Shown here: positions 8,176 to 16,739 of the stretch, piece by piece | Layout of the letters: each line of letters begins with the position of its first letter | Numbering within the stretch: the stretch's first letter is position 1 | Origin: Brevibacterium antiquum CNRZ 918 | GTDB lineage: Bacteria > Actinomycetota > Actinomycetes > Actinomycetales > Brevibacteriaceae | Direction of reading: 5' to 3' | DNA: 64,000 nt | NCBI RefSeq assembly: GCF_900169145.1 | Contig: NZ_FXZD01000009.1 | Span: 62,001 to 126,000 of the forward strand | Notes under the pieces: model-generated | The model's input: the letters and a program-made list of their open reading frames with translations, nothing else | The model's database searches: none | What the model was told of the DNA's origin: nothing | Made by a program: the position numbers and the translations under genes

Positions 8176-9549
8176 ATGGCTGCGTCAGGCTCACTGAAAC
8201 GCAACCTCGGGCTGTGGTCCATCGTCGGGCTCGGTCTCGGATATATGACGCCGACGGTGGTCTTCGATACGTTCGGAATCGTGTCGGGAGAAACCAACGG
8301 TGCAGTACCCGCCGCGTACCTCATCGCGCTCATCGTCATGATCTTCACGGCCTTCAGCTACGGCAAAATGGTCAAGGTCTTCCCCACCGCCGGTTCGGCC
8401 TACACATACACTCGCGAAACCATGAGCCCAGGACTCGGGTTCCTGGTCGGCTGGACCTCGCTCATGGACTATCTGCTGCTGCCGATGGTCAACTGCCTCA
8501 TCGCGCGGCTGTATATGGAATCACTCGTCCCCGATGCCCCACCCTGGGTGTGGGTGGTCCTCTACACCGTGATCATGACCGGCATCGTCGCCACCTCCAT
8601 GCGCGGGACTGCAAACTTCAACGCTGTTCTGCTGATCTTCGCCATCGTCATGGTTGCTCTCTTCTGCGTCATCGCCGTCGTCAATCTGACCAACGGGGAA
8701 GGTTCCGGGATCGTCTTCAGCCCCGAGCCCTTCATGCATGAGGGTGTGCACATGTCCGCGCTGCTCACCGGCGCCACCGTGGTCTGCTTCTCCTTCATCG
8801 GCTTCGACGCCGTGACGATGTACACCAACGAGGCCAAACATGTGAACCTCATGCCCAAGGCAATTCTGCTCACGGTGGTCTCCGGTGGCCTGATCTTCCT
8901 CACTGCCAGCTACTTCGCGCAGCAGCTCTTCCCCGACAATTCGCAGTTCAACATCGTTGATGACCCTCTGCCGGAGATCGGCCTACTTACCGGGGGGCCC
9001 GTCTTTTTGGGCTTTTTCCTTGCAGCGGCCTTCGCCGCGACGATCGCCTCCGGCCTGGCCTCCCACGCGTCGGTCTCTCGCATGCTGCTGGTGATGGGGC
9101 GCAATGGCGTGCTGCCACGCAAGGCTTTCGGCTACATCAATCCGAAGACGCACACTCCGATGTTCAACATCATCCTGGTCGGCGCGGTGTGTCTGCTGGC
9201 AATGTCGTTCAGCCTCGAATTCATCTCCGCGCTGATCAACTTCGGAGCGCTCATCGCCTTCACTTTCGTCAACCTCACGGTCATCGCGCACTTCGCCTTC
9301 CGCACCAGGCAGGTCGTCGACTTCAAGTCGGCGTTCAACTACGTGGTGATGCCGGCGATCGGCGCAATACTGACCGGGGTGCTGTGGGTGAGTCTGCATG
9401 AGACCGCACTGATCGGCGGCGCGATCTGGCTGGCCATCGGGATCATCTATCTGGCCGTGCTGACCCGTGGCTTCAAGCGCACAGTCCGCAGCTTCGATGA
9501 CCCCGAAGCCGATGCGGAGATGTCCGAACCGGAGGCCGCTACTGAGTAG
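8176..9549 (+). CDS. APC family amino acid/polyamine permease
   Basis: 457 residues from the ATG at 8176, chosen because GAAGAGGA ends 5 nt upstream; a TTG at 8161 is in frame but lies inside that site. About twelve membrane segments are visible. The first helix carries the APC-type substrate motif region (IVGLGLGYMTPTVVFDTFGI), and the helix-2/3 region reads FPTAGSAYTYTRETM, as in amino acid and polyamine importers such as PuuP. It is divergent from the C45 acyltransferase/MBL hydrolase pair, and the three may handle one substrate. Specificity cannot be read from sequence. Confidence 0.88.
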   Translation: MAASGSLKRNLGLWSIVGLGLGYMTPTVVFDTFGIVSGETNGAVPAAYLIALIVMIFTAFSYGKMVKVFPTAGSAYTYTRETMSPGLGFLVGWTSLMDYLLLPMVNCLIARLYMESLVPDAPPWVWVVLYTVIMTGIVATSMRGTANFNAVLLIFAIVMVALFCVIAVVNLTNGEGSGIVFSPEPFMHEGVHMSALLTGATVVCFSFIGFDAVTMYTNEAKHVNLMPKAILLTVVSGGLIFLTASYFAQQLFPDNSQFNIVDDPLPEIGLLTGGPVFLGFFLAAAFAATIASGLASHASVSRMLLVMGRNGVLPRKAFGYINPKTHTPMFNIILVGAVCLLAMSFSLEFISALINFGALIAFTFVNLTVIAHFAFRTRQVVDFKSAFNYVVMPAIGAILTGVLWVSLHETALIGGAIWLAIGIIYLAVLTRGFKRTVRSFDDPEADAEMSEPEAATE

Positions 9550-9726
9550 GGTCCCGGGTCGAAACGATCGGCCCATCTGACTCGACGTGCAGATTCGGGA
9601 AGCTCGCACAGCCGACAATCGGGGCCGCCAGGATCGTGATCACCGGGCTGCGCAATCCCTGTCGCCAGATTGACGGCCTGCAACCCGGGCTGATGAAACG
9701 TGTTGTGTTCAAGGACGGGGACGGTC

Positions 9727-9798
9727 AGGTCCACAGGTCCACAGGTCCACAGGTCCACAGGTCCACAGGCTCGCAGGCTCGCAGGCTCGCAGGCTCGC
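9727..9798. repeat. Two abutting 8-bp tandem repeat arrays
   Basis: Five perfect copies of AGGTCCAC (9727-9766) run directly into four perfect copies of AGGCTCGC (9767-9798). Both units are 8 bp and share AGG..C.C, so the second array probably arose from the first. They lie in the gene-free stretch (9550-9828) between the permease and tRNA-Ser; the rest of that stretch shows nothing recognisable. Confidence 0.9.
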
Positions 9799-9828
9799 AG
9801 GCGTGATGGTAATCGTCTGAGATGAAGA

Positions 9829-9873
9829 AAAGTCCCCGTTCGCTATCGTTTTCACGATGCGAACGGGGACTTT
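9829..9873 (-). terminator. Intrinsic terminator downstream of tRNA-Ser
   Basis: A perfect 15-bp stem (AAAGTCCCCGTTCGC paired with GCGAACGGGGACTTT) with a 15-nt loop. On the minus strand it is followed by a short T run and starts 5 nt past the end of the tRNA, so it terminates the tRNA transcript. It may also act on transcripts arriving from the permease side. Confidence 0.85.
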
Positions 9874-9877
9874 CACT

Positions 9878-9968
9878 TGGCGGAAGCGGTGGGATTCGAA
9901 CCCACGGAGCGGGGTTGCCGCTCAATGGTTTTCAAGACCATCTCCTTCGGCCGCTCGGACACGCTTCC
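9878..9968 (-). tRNA. tRNA-Ser (anticodon UGA)
   Basis: A 91-nt gene on the minus strand including an encoded CCA. Acceptor arms GGAAGCG (9968-9962) and CGCTTCC (9888-9882) pair; discriminator base G; anticodon loop CTTGAAA gives UGA; a long variable arm typical of type II tRNAs is present; T-loop GGTTCGAATCC is canonical. Decodes UCA and related serine codons. A strong terminator follows at 9829-9873. Confidence 0.95.
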
Positions 9969-10070
9969 AAGGGTTCGTCATGAACCACGGCCTGCTCAGC
10001 GCGAGGCTGAGCCACAACAGTTTCTCACACACCGATTGTCTTGCGCTAATCGATTCCCTAAGGACTGGCG

Positions 10071-12077
10071 TCAATGCTTCCCCGAGTCGCTGTCCTGCTC
10101 AGAGTCATCGGTGAGCGACTTCTCGGAATCGTCAGTCTGCGGCTTCTCGTGCTTTCCCTCGTCCACGACGTGGCGACCAGTCGAATCCGAATCCTCCGAG
10201 GTGGCGCCGCGTGCAGCGAACGTAGCAGGAACGGGCGAGACGACGAACTCGTCCTCTTCGTCCTCGAACTCCTCATCGACCGTCTCTGAAAGTTCAGCGG
10301 GGCTCGGGCGACGAATCTTACTCTGCCTGGCAGCACCACTCGTCTGCGCCGTCTTCTCCTGCTGGGCCGTGGGGCGTGGCTGAGGTTCGGCGTCTGCACT
10401 CGAAGCTTCCGCGGCAGTCGCAGGAACACTGAGCTCCGCCTCGGCGGGAGTGTCGCCGGAACGAGCCGGCTTGCCCTTGAGCACCAGGGCCAGGGTCGAG
10501 AGCGGAACCGAGAGCCAGTTCGGACGATTGCGCAGTTCGGTGACAACCTCGACGAGCAACCTGTCGATGAGGGCCGCGCGCAATACGGGGTCCCCGAGGC
10601 CCAGGCTTTCGCCACGAGCGCGGGAGTACCCGCTGAGCAGCGAGTTCTGCACCTGCGAGGCCCAGAGGAATTCCGGGGAATCGTAGATGGTCCGCAGCGC
10701 AGACGCGTCGTTGCCGAAGCCGTTGACGACGAGTCCGCCGTCCTCGGAGTCGAGCTCGCCGGTCCGCTGCAGACGGGCAAACCCGGCCGCGTAGTCGACG
10801 CTGCGCAGCAAAGCCACCAGGTCCAGTGCCACCGGCTTCGGATCCGAGTTCGTCGAGTCCGTGAACTTCACAACCGAGTATCCGTCGGTTCCTGAGCTCA
10901 CCACGTGATCAAGAGTCAGCTCACCATGGATCTTCTGCAGCACACCGATCGTCTCCAGTGACTGCAGCTTCGCACGGTGGGCACGCAGCTCGGGCACCAG
11001 GGAATCCAGGGCCAGAGGAGCACGGCCCAGCGCCCAATCGATGCGTTCGATCCACTTCTTGGCCAGGAGCTTCGTCGGCTCTCCCCGGCCTTCGACGATG
11101 CCGAATTCGGCGGCCATGTCGGAGTGGAGCTCGCCGATGCGCCGACCCATCTCTGCGGCCTGAGCGTTGTAGGCACCGATCGATCCCGAATCGACGGCGC
11201 ACACGATGTCCACTGCTTCGCGCCAAGCAGGTTCGGCGTCGACGTCCACATGGGACAGCAGCGCCATCGGAGCTTCCATCTCGGTGACTTCGAACATGTC
11301 ATACCACCGGCCCGAGCCCCAGCCGATGACTTCGGGGACGCTGCGGGAGCCCGCCTCCGTGAGCAGAACCGGGATCGTCAGCGATGACGGCATCCCGTTC
11401 TCCAGTACACGGAAGAAGCTGAGTTCCATCGGCTCGTACTCATCGTGGATGATGACCGTCGATTTGTGGGCGCCTGCATCGGCGACCTCGATGGGGCGGA
11501 TGTCGATGGGCAGCTCTTCACGGGAGTCCGTGACCAGCGCAGCCTTCGACGGCTTCGGTGGGACCACCTCGGCGGTGGCGTCGGCGGACTGAGGCGCAGC
11601 CGACTGTGCGGGTACTGAAGACTGTGCGGGCTGCTTGTCCCGTGATGCTGCCTTCTCCTGGCTGTGGCGCAGCGATTCTGTGCTCAGCTGCCCGCCGTCG
11701 AAGACCTTGCGCTTGGTGATCGCGTCAGCCATGAGATTGACGAACACAGGGTCTGCCGCGCCGTCGTAAACGAAGACGTGCCCCAGCGCCAGGTCGTCGA
11801 TCTGACCAATCAGCGACTTGCGCAGGTGGATGTCTTCGACTCCGCGCAGTGAGAGCGGAATGTTGAGCCGACGCAGAGTCGTTCCGTCACCGACAGAGAT
11901 CACGGTCACGAGACCGGCGAATCCACCAAGCTCCTCGGCCTTGTAGACAAAGGCGCGAGCCACTGACATCGGGGTGATATCGGGGTCGGTTCCGAAATCT
12001 GCGGCGAGCTTGGGAAACCACGACTGCCGAGGTATCCAGCCGGCTAACAGTTGCTCCAGCTCACTGCTGATGGCCAT
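10071..12077 (-). CDS. Maltokinase-like protein lacking the canonical catalytic Asp
   Basis: 668 residues; ATG at 12077 with AAGGAGG 4 nt upstream. Residues 1-120 match the N-terminal cap of actinobacterial maltokinases (LAGWIPRQSWFPKLAADFG). The middle resembles the aminoglycoside-phosphotransferase-like kinase fold, ending in the family blocks KIHGELTLDHVV, VALLRSVDYAAGFA and LRNRPNWLSVPL. Maltokinase uses HGD for catalysis and DFEGEP for metal binding. Here these read HGE and KFTDS, so the enzyme is probably inactive or altered. The last 130 residues are acidic, disordered and rich in S/E/D. No glycogen or trehalose genes are nearby. The function is therefore uncertain although the fold is clear. 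Confidence 0.75.
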   Translation of the reverse strand: MAISSELEQLLAGWIPRQSWFPKLAADFGTDPDITPMSVARAFVYKAEELGGFAGLVTVISVGDGTTLRRLNIPLSLRGVEDIHLRKSLIGQIDDLALGHVFVYDGAADPVFVNLMADAITKRKVFDGGQLSTESLRHSQEKAASRDKQPAQSSVPAQSAAPQSADATAEVVPPKPSKAALVTDSREELPIDIRPIEVADAGAHKSTVIIHDEYEPMELSFFRVLENGMPSSLTIPVLLTEAGSRSVPEVIGWGSGRWYDMFEVTEMEAPMALLSHVDVDAEPAWREAVDIVCAVDSGSIGAYNAQAAEMGRRIGELHSDMAAEFGIVEGRGEPTKLLAKKWIERIDWALGRAPLALDSLVPELRAHRAKLQSLETIGVLQKIHGELTLDHVVSSGTDGYSVVKFTDSTNSDPKPVALDLVALLRSVDYAAGFARLQRTGELDSEDGGLVVNGFGNDASALRTIYDSPEFLWASQVQNSLLSGYSRARGESLGLGDPVLRAALIDRLLVEVVTELRNRPNWLSVPLSTLALVLKGKPARSGDTPAEAELSVPATAAEASSADAEPQPRPTAQQEKTAQTSGAARQSKIRRPSPAELSETVDEEFEDEEDEFVVSPVPATFAARGATSEDSDSTGRHVVDEGKHEKPQTDDSEKSLTDDSEQDSDSGKH

Positions 12078-12281
12078 GTCGCCTCCTTGAAGGAATTACG
12101 GGCATCTTCCATCCAATCATGTTACGTCCTTCGCGCTGTTCAGGGCGCACCCGAAATCATCAACTCCGCGCCGGATTCCGCGTCTTCCAGGCCTCAGCGG
12201 CGTGCCGGTGGGCCGCCTGCCTGGTGTCCTTATCCCGGAACGAGTTGCACAAGGCCAAGACAGTAGGAGCACAATGGAGTC

Positions 12282-13568
12282 GTGTTGAAAAAAGACGTGT
12301 CACCCCAGCAGCAAACACTCGCGAACGAGGTCGAGGCGGCCGCGACGCGAATTGCCGACTCCGTGATCATGTCTCCTCTGCAGGTTTCGGAGCGGCTGTC
12401 CGCCGCCACCGGCTCCACCGTCTACCTCAAGCGCGAGGACCTGCAGATGGTGCGGTCGTACAAGATCCGCGGTGCTTTCAACTTCATGCTTCAGCTCGAC
12501 GAGACCGAGCGTGCCCGCGGAGTCGTGTGCGCCTCGGCGGGCAACCACGCCCAGGGCTTCGCCCGCGCGTGCAAGGAACTCGGCATCCAAGGCACCATCT
12601 TCGTCCCCAAGACCACGCCGAGGCAGAAGATCGAACGCGTCCGCCATTTCGGCGGCGACCGGGTCACGATCGAAATCTCCGGCTCCACCTATGACGACGC
12701 ATCGGCACTGGCCCACCGGTACGCCGAGCGCAACGATGCTCTCCTCGTCTCCGCATTCGATGACCTGCGCACCATCGCCGGCCAGGGAACGGTCGCCGTG
12801 GAAATCGCCTCCCAACTCGAAGTCGCCCCCGACTACATCATCGTGCCCGTCGGCGGCGGCGGAGTGATCTCCGGAATCGCGGCCTACGCAGCCCAGAACC
12901 TGCCGAGTACCACCGTCATCGGTGCCGAACCCGCGGGTGCCGCGTCGATGATCGCAGCGCTCAAGGCCGGGCGCCCTGTGACCTTGGAGAACATCGACCC
13001 GTTCGCCGACGGCACTGCGGTCAAGCGCGCCGGCGCACTGACCTACGACATCGTCTCCGACCTCGATGTCGATGTCCGCCCCGTTGCCGAAGGCGCAATC
13101 GCGACGGAGATGCTCGACATGTACCAGGTCGACGGCATCATCGCCGAGCCATCCGGGGCCATCGCCTCAGCAGCAATCGGGGCACCGGGAACCGGCAAGC
13201 CGATCACCATCGAACCGGGATCAACCGTCGTTTGCCTGGTCTCCGGCGGCAACAATGACATCTCCCGCTACCCGGAGATCCTCGAACGCTCCCTCGTCCA
13301 CGAGGGCCTCAAGCACTACTTCATCGTCGACTTCCCGCAGGAGCCCGGTGCTCTGCGTCGCTTCCTCAACGAGATCCTCGGCCCCGAAGACGACATCGCG
13401 ATGTTCGAGTACGTCAAACGCTCCGACCGTGAGACCGGACCTGCTTTCGTCGGCATCGAACTCGGCTATGCCGAGGATCTGCCGAACCTGCTGGAACGCA
13501 TGGACGCCTCACAGATTGAGATCGAACGCGTGCACCAGAACTCACCGATGTTCCGTCTCTTCGCCTGA
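12282..13568 (+). CDS. ilvA: Threonine ammonia-lyase (threonine dehydratase)
   Basis: 428 residues from a GTG at 12282 (GGAG about 9 nt upstream; a TTG follows at once). PLP-dependent deamination of threonine to 2-oxobutanoate, the first step to isoleucine. The PLP lysine is in SYKIRGAFN (about residue 57), the substrate loop is SAGNHAQGFA, and the phosphate-binding glycine loop is VGGGGVISG. The C-terminal about 90 residues form an ACT-like regulatory domain (HYFIVDFPQEPGALRRFLNE), giving the short single-ACT form usual in actinobacteria. It stands alone, without other ilv genes. Confidence 0.95.
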   Translation: MLKKDVSPQQQTLANEVEAAATRIADSVIMSPLQVSERLSAATGSTVYLKREDLQMVRSYKIRGAFNFMLQLDETERARGVVCASAGNHAQGFARACKELGIQGTIFVPKTTPRQKIERVRHFGGDRVTIEISGSTYDDASALAHRYAERNDALLVSAFDDLRTIAGQGTVAVEIASQLEVAPDYIIVPVGGGGVISGIAAYAAQNLPSTTVIGAEPAGAASMIAALKAGRPVTLENIDPFADGTAVKRAGALTYDIVSDLDVDVRPVAEGAIATEMLDMYQVDGIIAEPSGAIASAAIGAPGTGKPITIEPGSTVVCLVSGGNNDISRYPEILERSLVHEGLKHYFIVDFPQEPGALRRFLNEILGPEDDIAMFEYVKRSDRETGPAFVGIELGYAEDLPNLLERMDASQIEIERVHQNSPMFRLFA

Positions 13569-13662
13569 GGCCAGCCGTCCCAGTCGAACCTGGTCTCTGA
13601 AGCTGGTCTCAGGGCCTGAAGCTGCCTCGGCCGAAAGTCGCCGGAGCCACTAGAGTGGAATC

Positions 13663-14691
13663 ATGCGAGCAATCACGATTTCCACTCCAGGCGGCCCAGA
13701 AGTCCTCCGGGTCACCGAGGAACCGACCCCGGGCATCGCAGCCGACGAAGTTCTGGTCACAGTGCACGCAGCCGGCGTCAACCGTGCCGATCTGCTCCAG
13801 CGCCAGGGCTTCTACGACCCACCCGCCGGCGCCACGCTGATCCCCGGTCTCGAGGTCTCGGGAACGATCGCGGAACTCGGCTCCGACGTCACCGGCTGGC
13901 AGGTCGGCGACCGCGTCGCCGCCCTGCTCTCAGGTGGCGGATACGCCGAGTCGGTCCCTGTTCCGGCAGGTCAGCTCCTCCGCGTGCCGGAAAGCCTCGA
14001 CCTCACCGCGGCCGCTGGCCTGCCGGAGGTCCTGTCCACGGTCCATTCCAATATCGTCGGCAACGCCAACATCCAGGCCGGCGAATGGCTTCTCGTCCAC
14101 GGCGGCGGATCGGGAATCGGCACGGCCGCAATCCAGATCGCTGCGCACCTCGGGGTGAAGATCGTCGTCACGGTCGGGTCCGAGCGCAAGGCCGAATTCT
14201 GCCGCGGCCTCGGCGCCGATGCCGTCATCAACTATCGCGACGAGGACTTCGTCGAACGTGTCCACGACATCTGCGTTCGCCCCGACGGTTCCACCGGCGC
14301 CGACGTCATCCTCGACATCATCGGCGCGAAGTATCTGAAGTCCAACATCAAGGCACTGGGCACCGACGGGCGCCTCGTCATCATCGGCATGCAGGGCGGA
14401 GCGAAGGCCGAACTCAGCATCGCCTCGCTCATGCAGCCGCGCAAGTCGGTTGCGGGAACGACGCTTCGGGCCCGCCCCAAGGAACAGAAGATCGAAATCG
14501 TCGCCGAGGTGGCCGCACAGTTGTGGCCGGCCGTGATCTCAGGCGATATCCGCCCGATCATCCATGAGACGATGCCGCTGTCCGAGGCGCCGAAGGCACA
14601 TGCCGCTTTGGAAGAGGGCGCGAGCATCGGAAAGGTGCTGCTCATCGTCGACGAGTCAGCACCGGCCGCGAAATCAGCACAGCACGTCTGA
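13663..14691 (+). CDS. Zinc-independent quinone oxidoreductase family (MDR superfamily)
   Basis: 342 residues. A medium-chain dehydrogenase/reductase of the quinone oxidoreductase/TP53I3-like group: N-terminal GroES-like domain (VHAAGVNRADLLQRQGFYDPP) and a Rossmann domain with the NADPH loop GGGSGIGTAAIQIA (about residues 145-158). No catalytic or structural zinc cysteines are evident. Members reduce quinones or enones with NAD(P)H. It is the first gene of a same-strand run leading into bpa, with a 61-bp gap. Confidence 0.9.
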   Translation: MRAITISTPGGPEVLRVTEEPTPGIAADEVLVTVHAAGVNRADLLQRQGFYDPPAGATLIPGLEVSGTIAELGSDVTGWQVGDRVAALLSGGGYAESVPVPAGQLLRVPESLDLTAAAGLPEVLSTVHSNIVGNANIQAGEWLLVHGGGSGIGTAAIQIAAHLGVKIVVTVGSERKAEFCRGLGADAVINYRDEDFVERVHDICVRPDGSTGADVILDIIGAKYLKSNIKALGTDGRLVIIGMQGGAKAELSIASLMQPRKSVAGTTLRARPKEQKIEIVAEVAAQLWPAVISGDIRPIIHETMPLSEAPKAHAALEEGASIGKVLLIVDESAPAAKSAQHV

Positions 14692-14752
14692 GGTTCAATG
14701 AGGCTGGGGTCGAGCATGTCTGAGTCTCAGCGCAGGAAGTAGGTGTCCGATC

Positions 14753-15352
14753 ATGACCAGCAATCCCGATCAGTCCGAGAGCTCCTCCGATCAGCCAGGG
14801 GACGCCCCGGAGCAGCCGGGCAACGCCCCCGGTCAGTCCGTGAGCACTCCCGGTCAGCCGACGAGCCCTGCAGGGGATTTCGTCGCGGAGTCCTCATCGC
14901 CGGTCGATGTCTCCTCCCCCGCTAAGGTGATGCGGATCGGGACCATGGTCAAGCAGCTCCTCGAAGAGGTCCGCCGCACCGATCTCGATGAGAAGGGTCG
15001 CGAGCGTCTGGCGAAGATCCACCGCCGGTCGATCGACGAGCTCGAAGACGGATTGTCCAAGGATCTCATCGATGAACTCGAACGCCTCGATCTGCCCTTC
15101 GACACGAGTGATGGACCTCCGACGAACTCCGAGCTGCGCATCGCTCAGGCCCAGCTGGTCGGCTGGCTGGAGGGACTTTTCCACGGCATTCAGACTGCGA
15201 TCATGGCGCAGCAGGCTATGGCTCAGCAGGAACGCAGCGAACATGGGCGGCTGCCACCGGGAAGGGTGGCACCTGGGACTGCGCAGACCGCAGCCACGAA
15301 CGGCCAGGATCAGGACGATACCGAGGGCCGTCGCACGGGAAACTACCTGTGA
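14753..15352 (+). CDS. bpa: Bacterial proteasome activator (Bpa, DUF2587)
   Basis: 199 residues. The core (about 55-160) is nearly diagnostic: MRIGTMVKQLLEEVRRTDLD, SIDELEDGLS, LRIAQAQLVGWLEGLFHGIQ. Bpa forms an ATP-independent dodecameric ring that opens the 20S proteasome and feeds it damaged proteins such as HspR. The C-terminal gate-opening tail is conserved as GNYL (GQYL in Mycobacterium). The first 50 residues are a disordered S/P/Q/G tract with QPG repeats, longer than in mycobacteria. The stop overlaps the next gene by 4 nt. The proteasome core genes are not in this window. Confidence 0.93.
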   Translation: MTSNPDQSESSSDQPGDAPEQPGNAPGQSVSTPGQPTSPAGDFVAESSSPVDVSSPAKVMRIGTMVKQLLEEVRRTDLDEKGRERLAKIHRRSIDELEDGLSKDLIDELERLDLPFDTSDGPPTNSELRIAQAQLVGWLEGLFHGIQTAIMAQQAMAQQERSEHGRLPPGRVAPGTAQTAATNGQDQDDTEGRRTGNYL

Positions 15353-15903
15353 AGAACATCTTCTCCGGGCTGCGCAAGCCGGGCGGATCCTCGTCGCGCA
15401 AAGGCCCTGACCAGCAGTTCGGCACTGGACTCTGGCGACACAACCGCGACAGGTTCATCCGCGCCGTCGACCGCTATTACACCACCTGCGTGGCGATCCA
15501 CGAACTGCTGCCTGAGGGACAGAGTCCATCCGCCGACGCGAACATGATCATCGATGGGACGCAGCACCTCAATGATCTGGTGCCGGCCGTCGACGAGATC
15601 ACCGGGTGGCTGCACGCCCATCACCCGGTCTCCGGGCAGGTCGTTCCCGGCCACACCCGTCACGCTATCGGTGACACTCCGGAACTTCTGACCAGAGCCT
15701 CTTCGAAGGTCGCCGAGGCGGTGCTCGCCGCATCGATGGCCCGCACGGAGATCATCGCCGGGCGATCAATCAGCCCGAGCGCCAAAGCGACCGAGCGGTT
15801 CATCTCCGATGCTGCACAGCTGCTCGATCGCGCCCAGGGAAACCTCGCCGGAGCTGGAAGAACACACCTATCGAATGGACCTGACGGAGCACCCGAATCA
15901 TGA
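15349..15903 (+). CDS. Conserved hypothetical protein coupled to bpa
   Basis: 184 residues from a GTG at 15349 that overlaps the bpa stop (GTGA). Predicted mostly helical and soluble, with a basic N-terminus and a Q/G/P/S-rich C-terminus; no membrane segment and no motif I recognise. It overlaps the following HAD phosphatase gene by 4 nt (ATGA). The double overlap implies tightly coupled translation of bpa, this gene and the phosphatase. Function is unknown; a role with Bpa is only suggested by position. Confidence 0.8.
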   Translation: MKNIFSGLRKPGGSSSRKGPDQQFGTGLWRHNRDRFIRAVDRYYTTCVAIHELLPEGQSPSADANMIIDGTQHLNDLVPAVDEITGWLHAHHPVSGQVVPGHTRHAIGDTPELLTRASSKVAEAVLAASMARTEIIAGRSISPSAKATERFISDAAQLLDRAQGNLAGAGRTHLSNGPDGAPES

Positions 15904-16736
15904 CCGGACAGATGATGACACCGCCTGAGGACTTCGACCTCGGCCTCGTCGCCAGCGATATCGACGGCACGCTTCTGCTTGACTGGAAACCCATCTCCGC
16001 AGCCACGATCGATGCGATCCACCGCTGCCAGAACATGGGCATCCCCTTCGTCCTCGTCACAGGCAGACCGATCAGGTGGCTGGAGGCGATCGCCGCACAG
16101 ATCCCCGACCTCGGTCCCGTCATCTGCCTCAACGGAGCAGTCGTCTATGACATCGCCTCGGCGAGTGTGGTGTCGGCTCACACCATCGATTTCTCCGACG
16201 TCGAGGAGATCGTCTCCACGATCACCTCTTCCCATCCAGAGACGCATTTTGCATTCGAGACGCTCACCGGCGGCTTCGTGGACCAGAACTTCATCTCGCG
16301 CAATCCCCGACAAGCCCACGTGATGGAGGATCTGTCGGAGCTGGCCACACGTGACGTCGTGAAGATCCTCGTCAGCATCGGCTCCGACGATTCAGAGGCT
16401 CTCCACGATCTGCTCGATCCCCTCGTCGCCGCCAACTGCCATGCTTCGTTCTCCGACCCGGTCAACGGGCTCGTCGAACTGGCTCCAGCAGGTGTCACGA
16501 AGGCGAAGACGCTCGAGAGCATGTGCGACCACCTGGGCGTGGCTCGCGAACAGGTGATGGCGTTCGGGGATATGCCCAACGACATCGAGATGCTGACCTG
16601 GGCCGCCCACGGCGTCGCCATGGGCAATGCGCTGCAGTCAGTGAAGGACTGCGCAGCCACCGTCACCGATGCAGTCGAAAAGGATGGCGTCGCACGCTAT
16701 CTGGGTGCCGTGCTCGACGCTCGCACCTCGCGCTGA
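15900..16736 (+). CDS. HAD-IIB (Cof-type) phosphatase
   Basis: 278 residues. Motif I is ASDIDGTLL (nucleophile Asp in the DIDGT block), motif II VLVTGRP, the C2 cap lies in the middle, and motifs III/IV are KAKTLESM and AFGDMPNDIEML. Cof-type enzymes dephosphorylate sugar phosphates, nucleotides or coenzymes with low specificity. Its ATG overlaps the preceding stop. It converges with another HAD-IIB gene with only 3 bp between their stops; the two are diverged, not a recent duplicate. Confidence 0.9.
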   Translation: MTGQMMTPPEDFDLGLVASDIDGTLLLDWKPISAATIDAIHRCQNMGIPFVLVTGRPIRWLEAIAAQIPDLGPVICLNGAVVYDIASASVVSAHTIDFSDVEEIVSTITSSHPETHFAFETLTGGFVDQNFISRNPRQAHVMEDLSELATRDVVKILVSIGSDDSEALHDLLDPLVAANCHASFSDPVNGLVELAPAGVTKAKTLESMCDHLGVAREQVMAFGDMPNDIEMLTWAAHGVAMGNALQSVKDCAATVTDAVEKDGVARYLGAVLDARTSR

Positions 16737-16739
16737 ACC

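Noticed and set aside
9727..9798. CRISPR array
   Set aside because: Units are 8 bp and contiguous with no spacers, and no cas genes are present.
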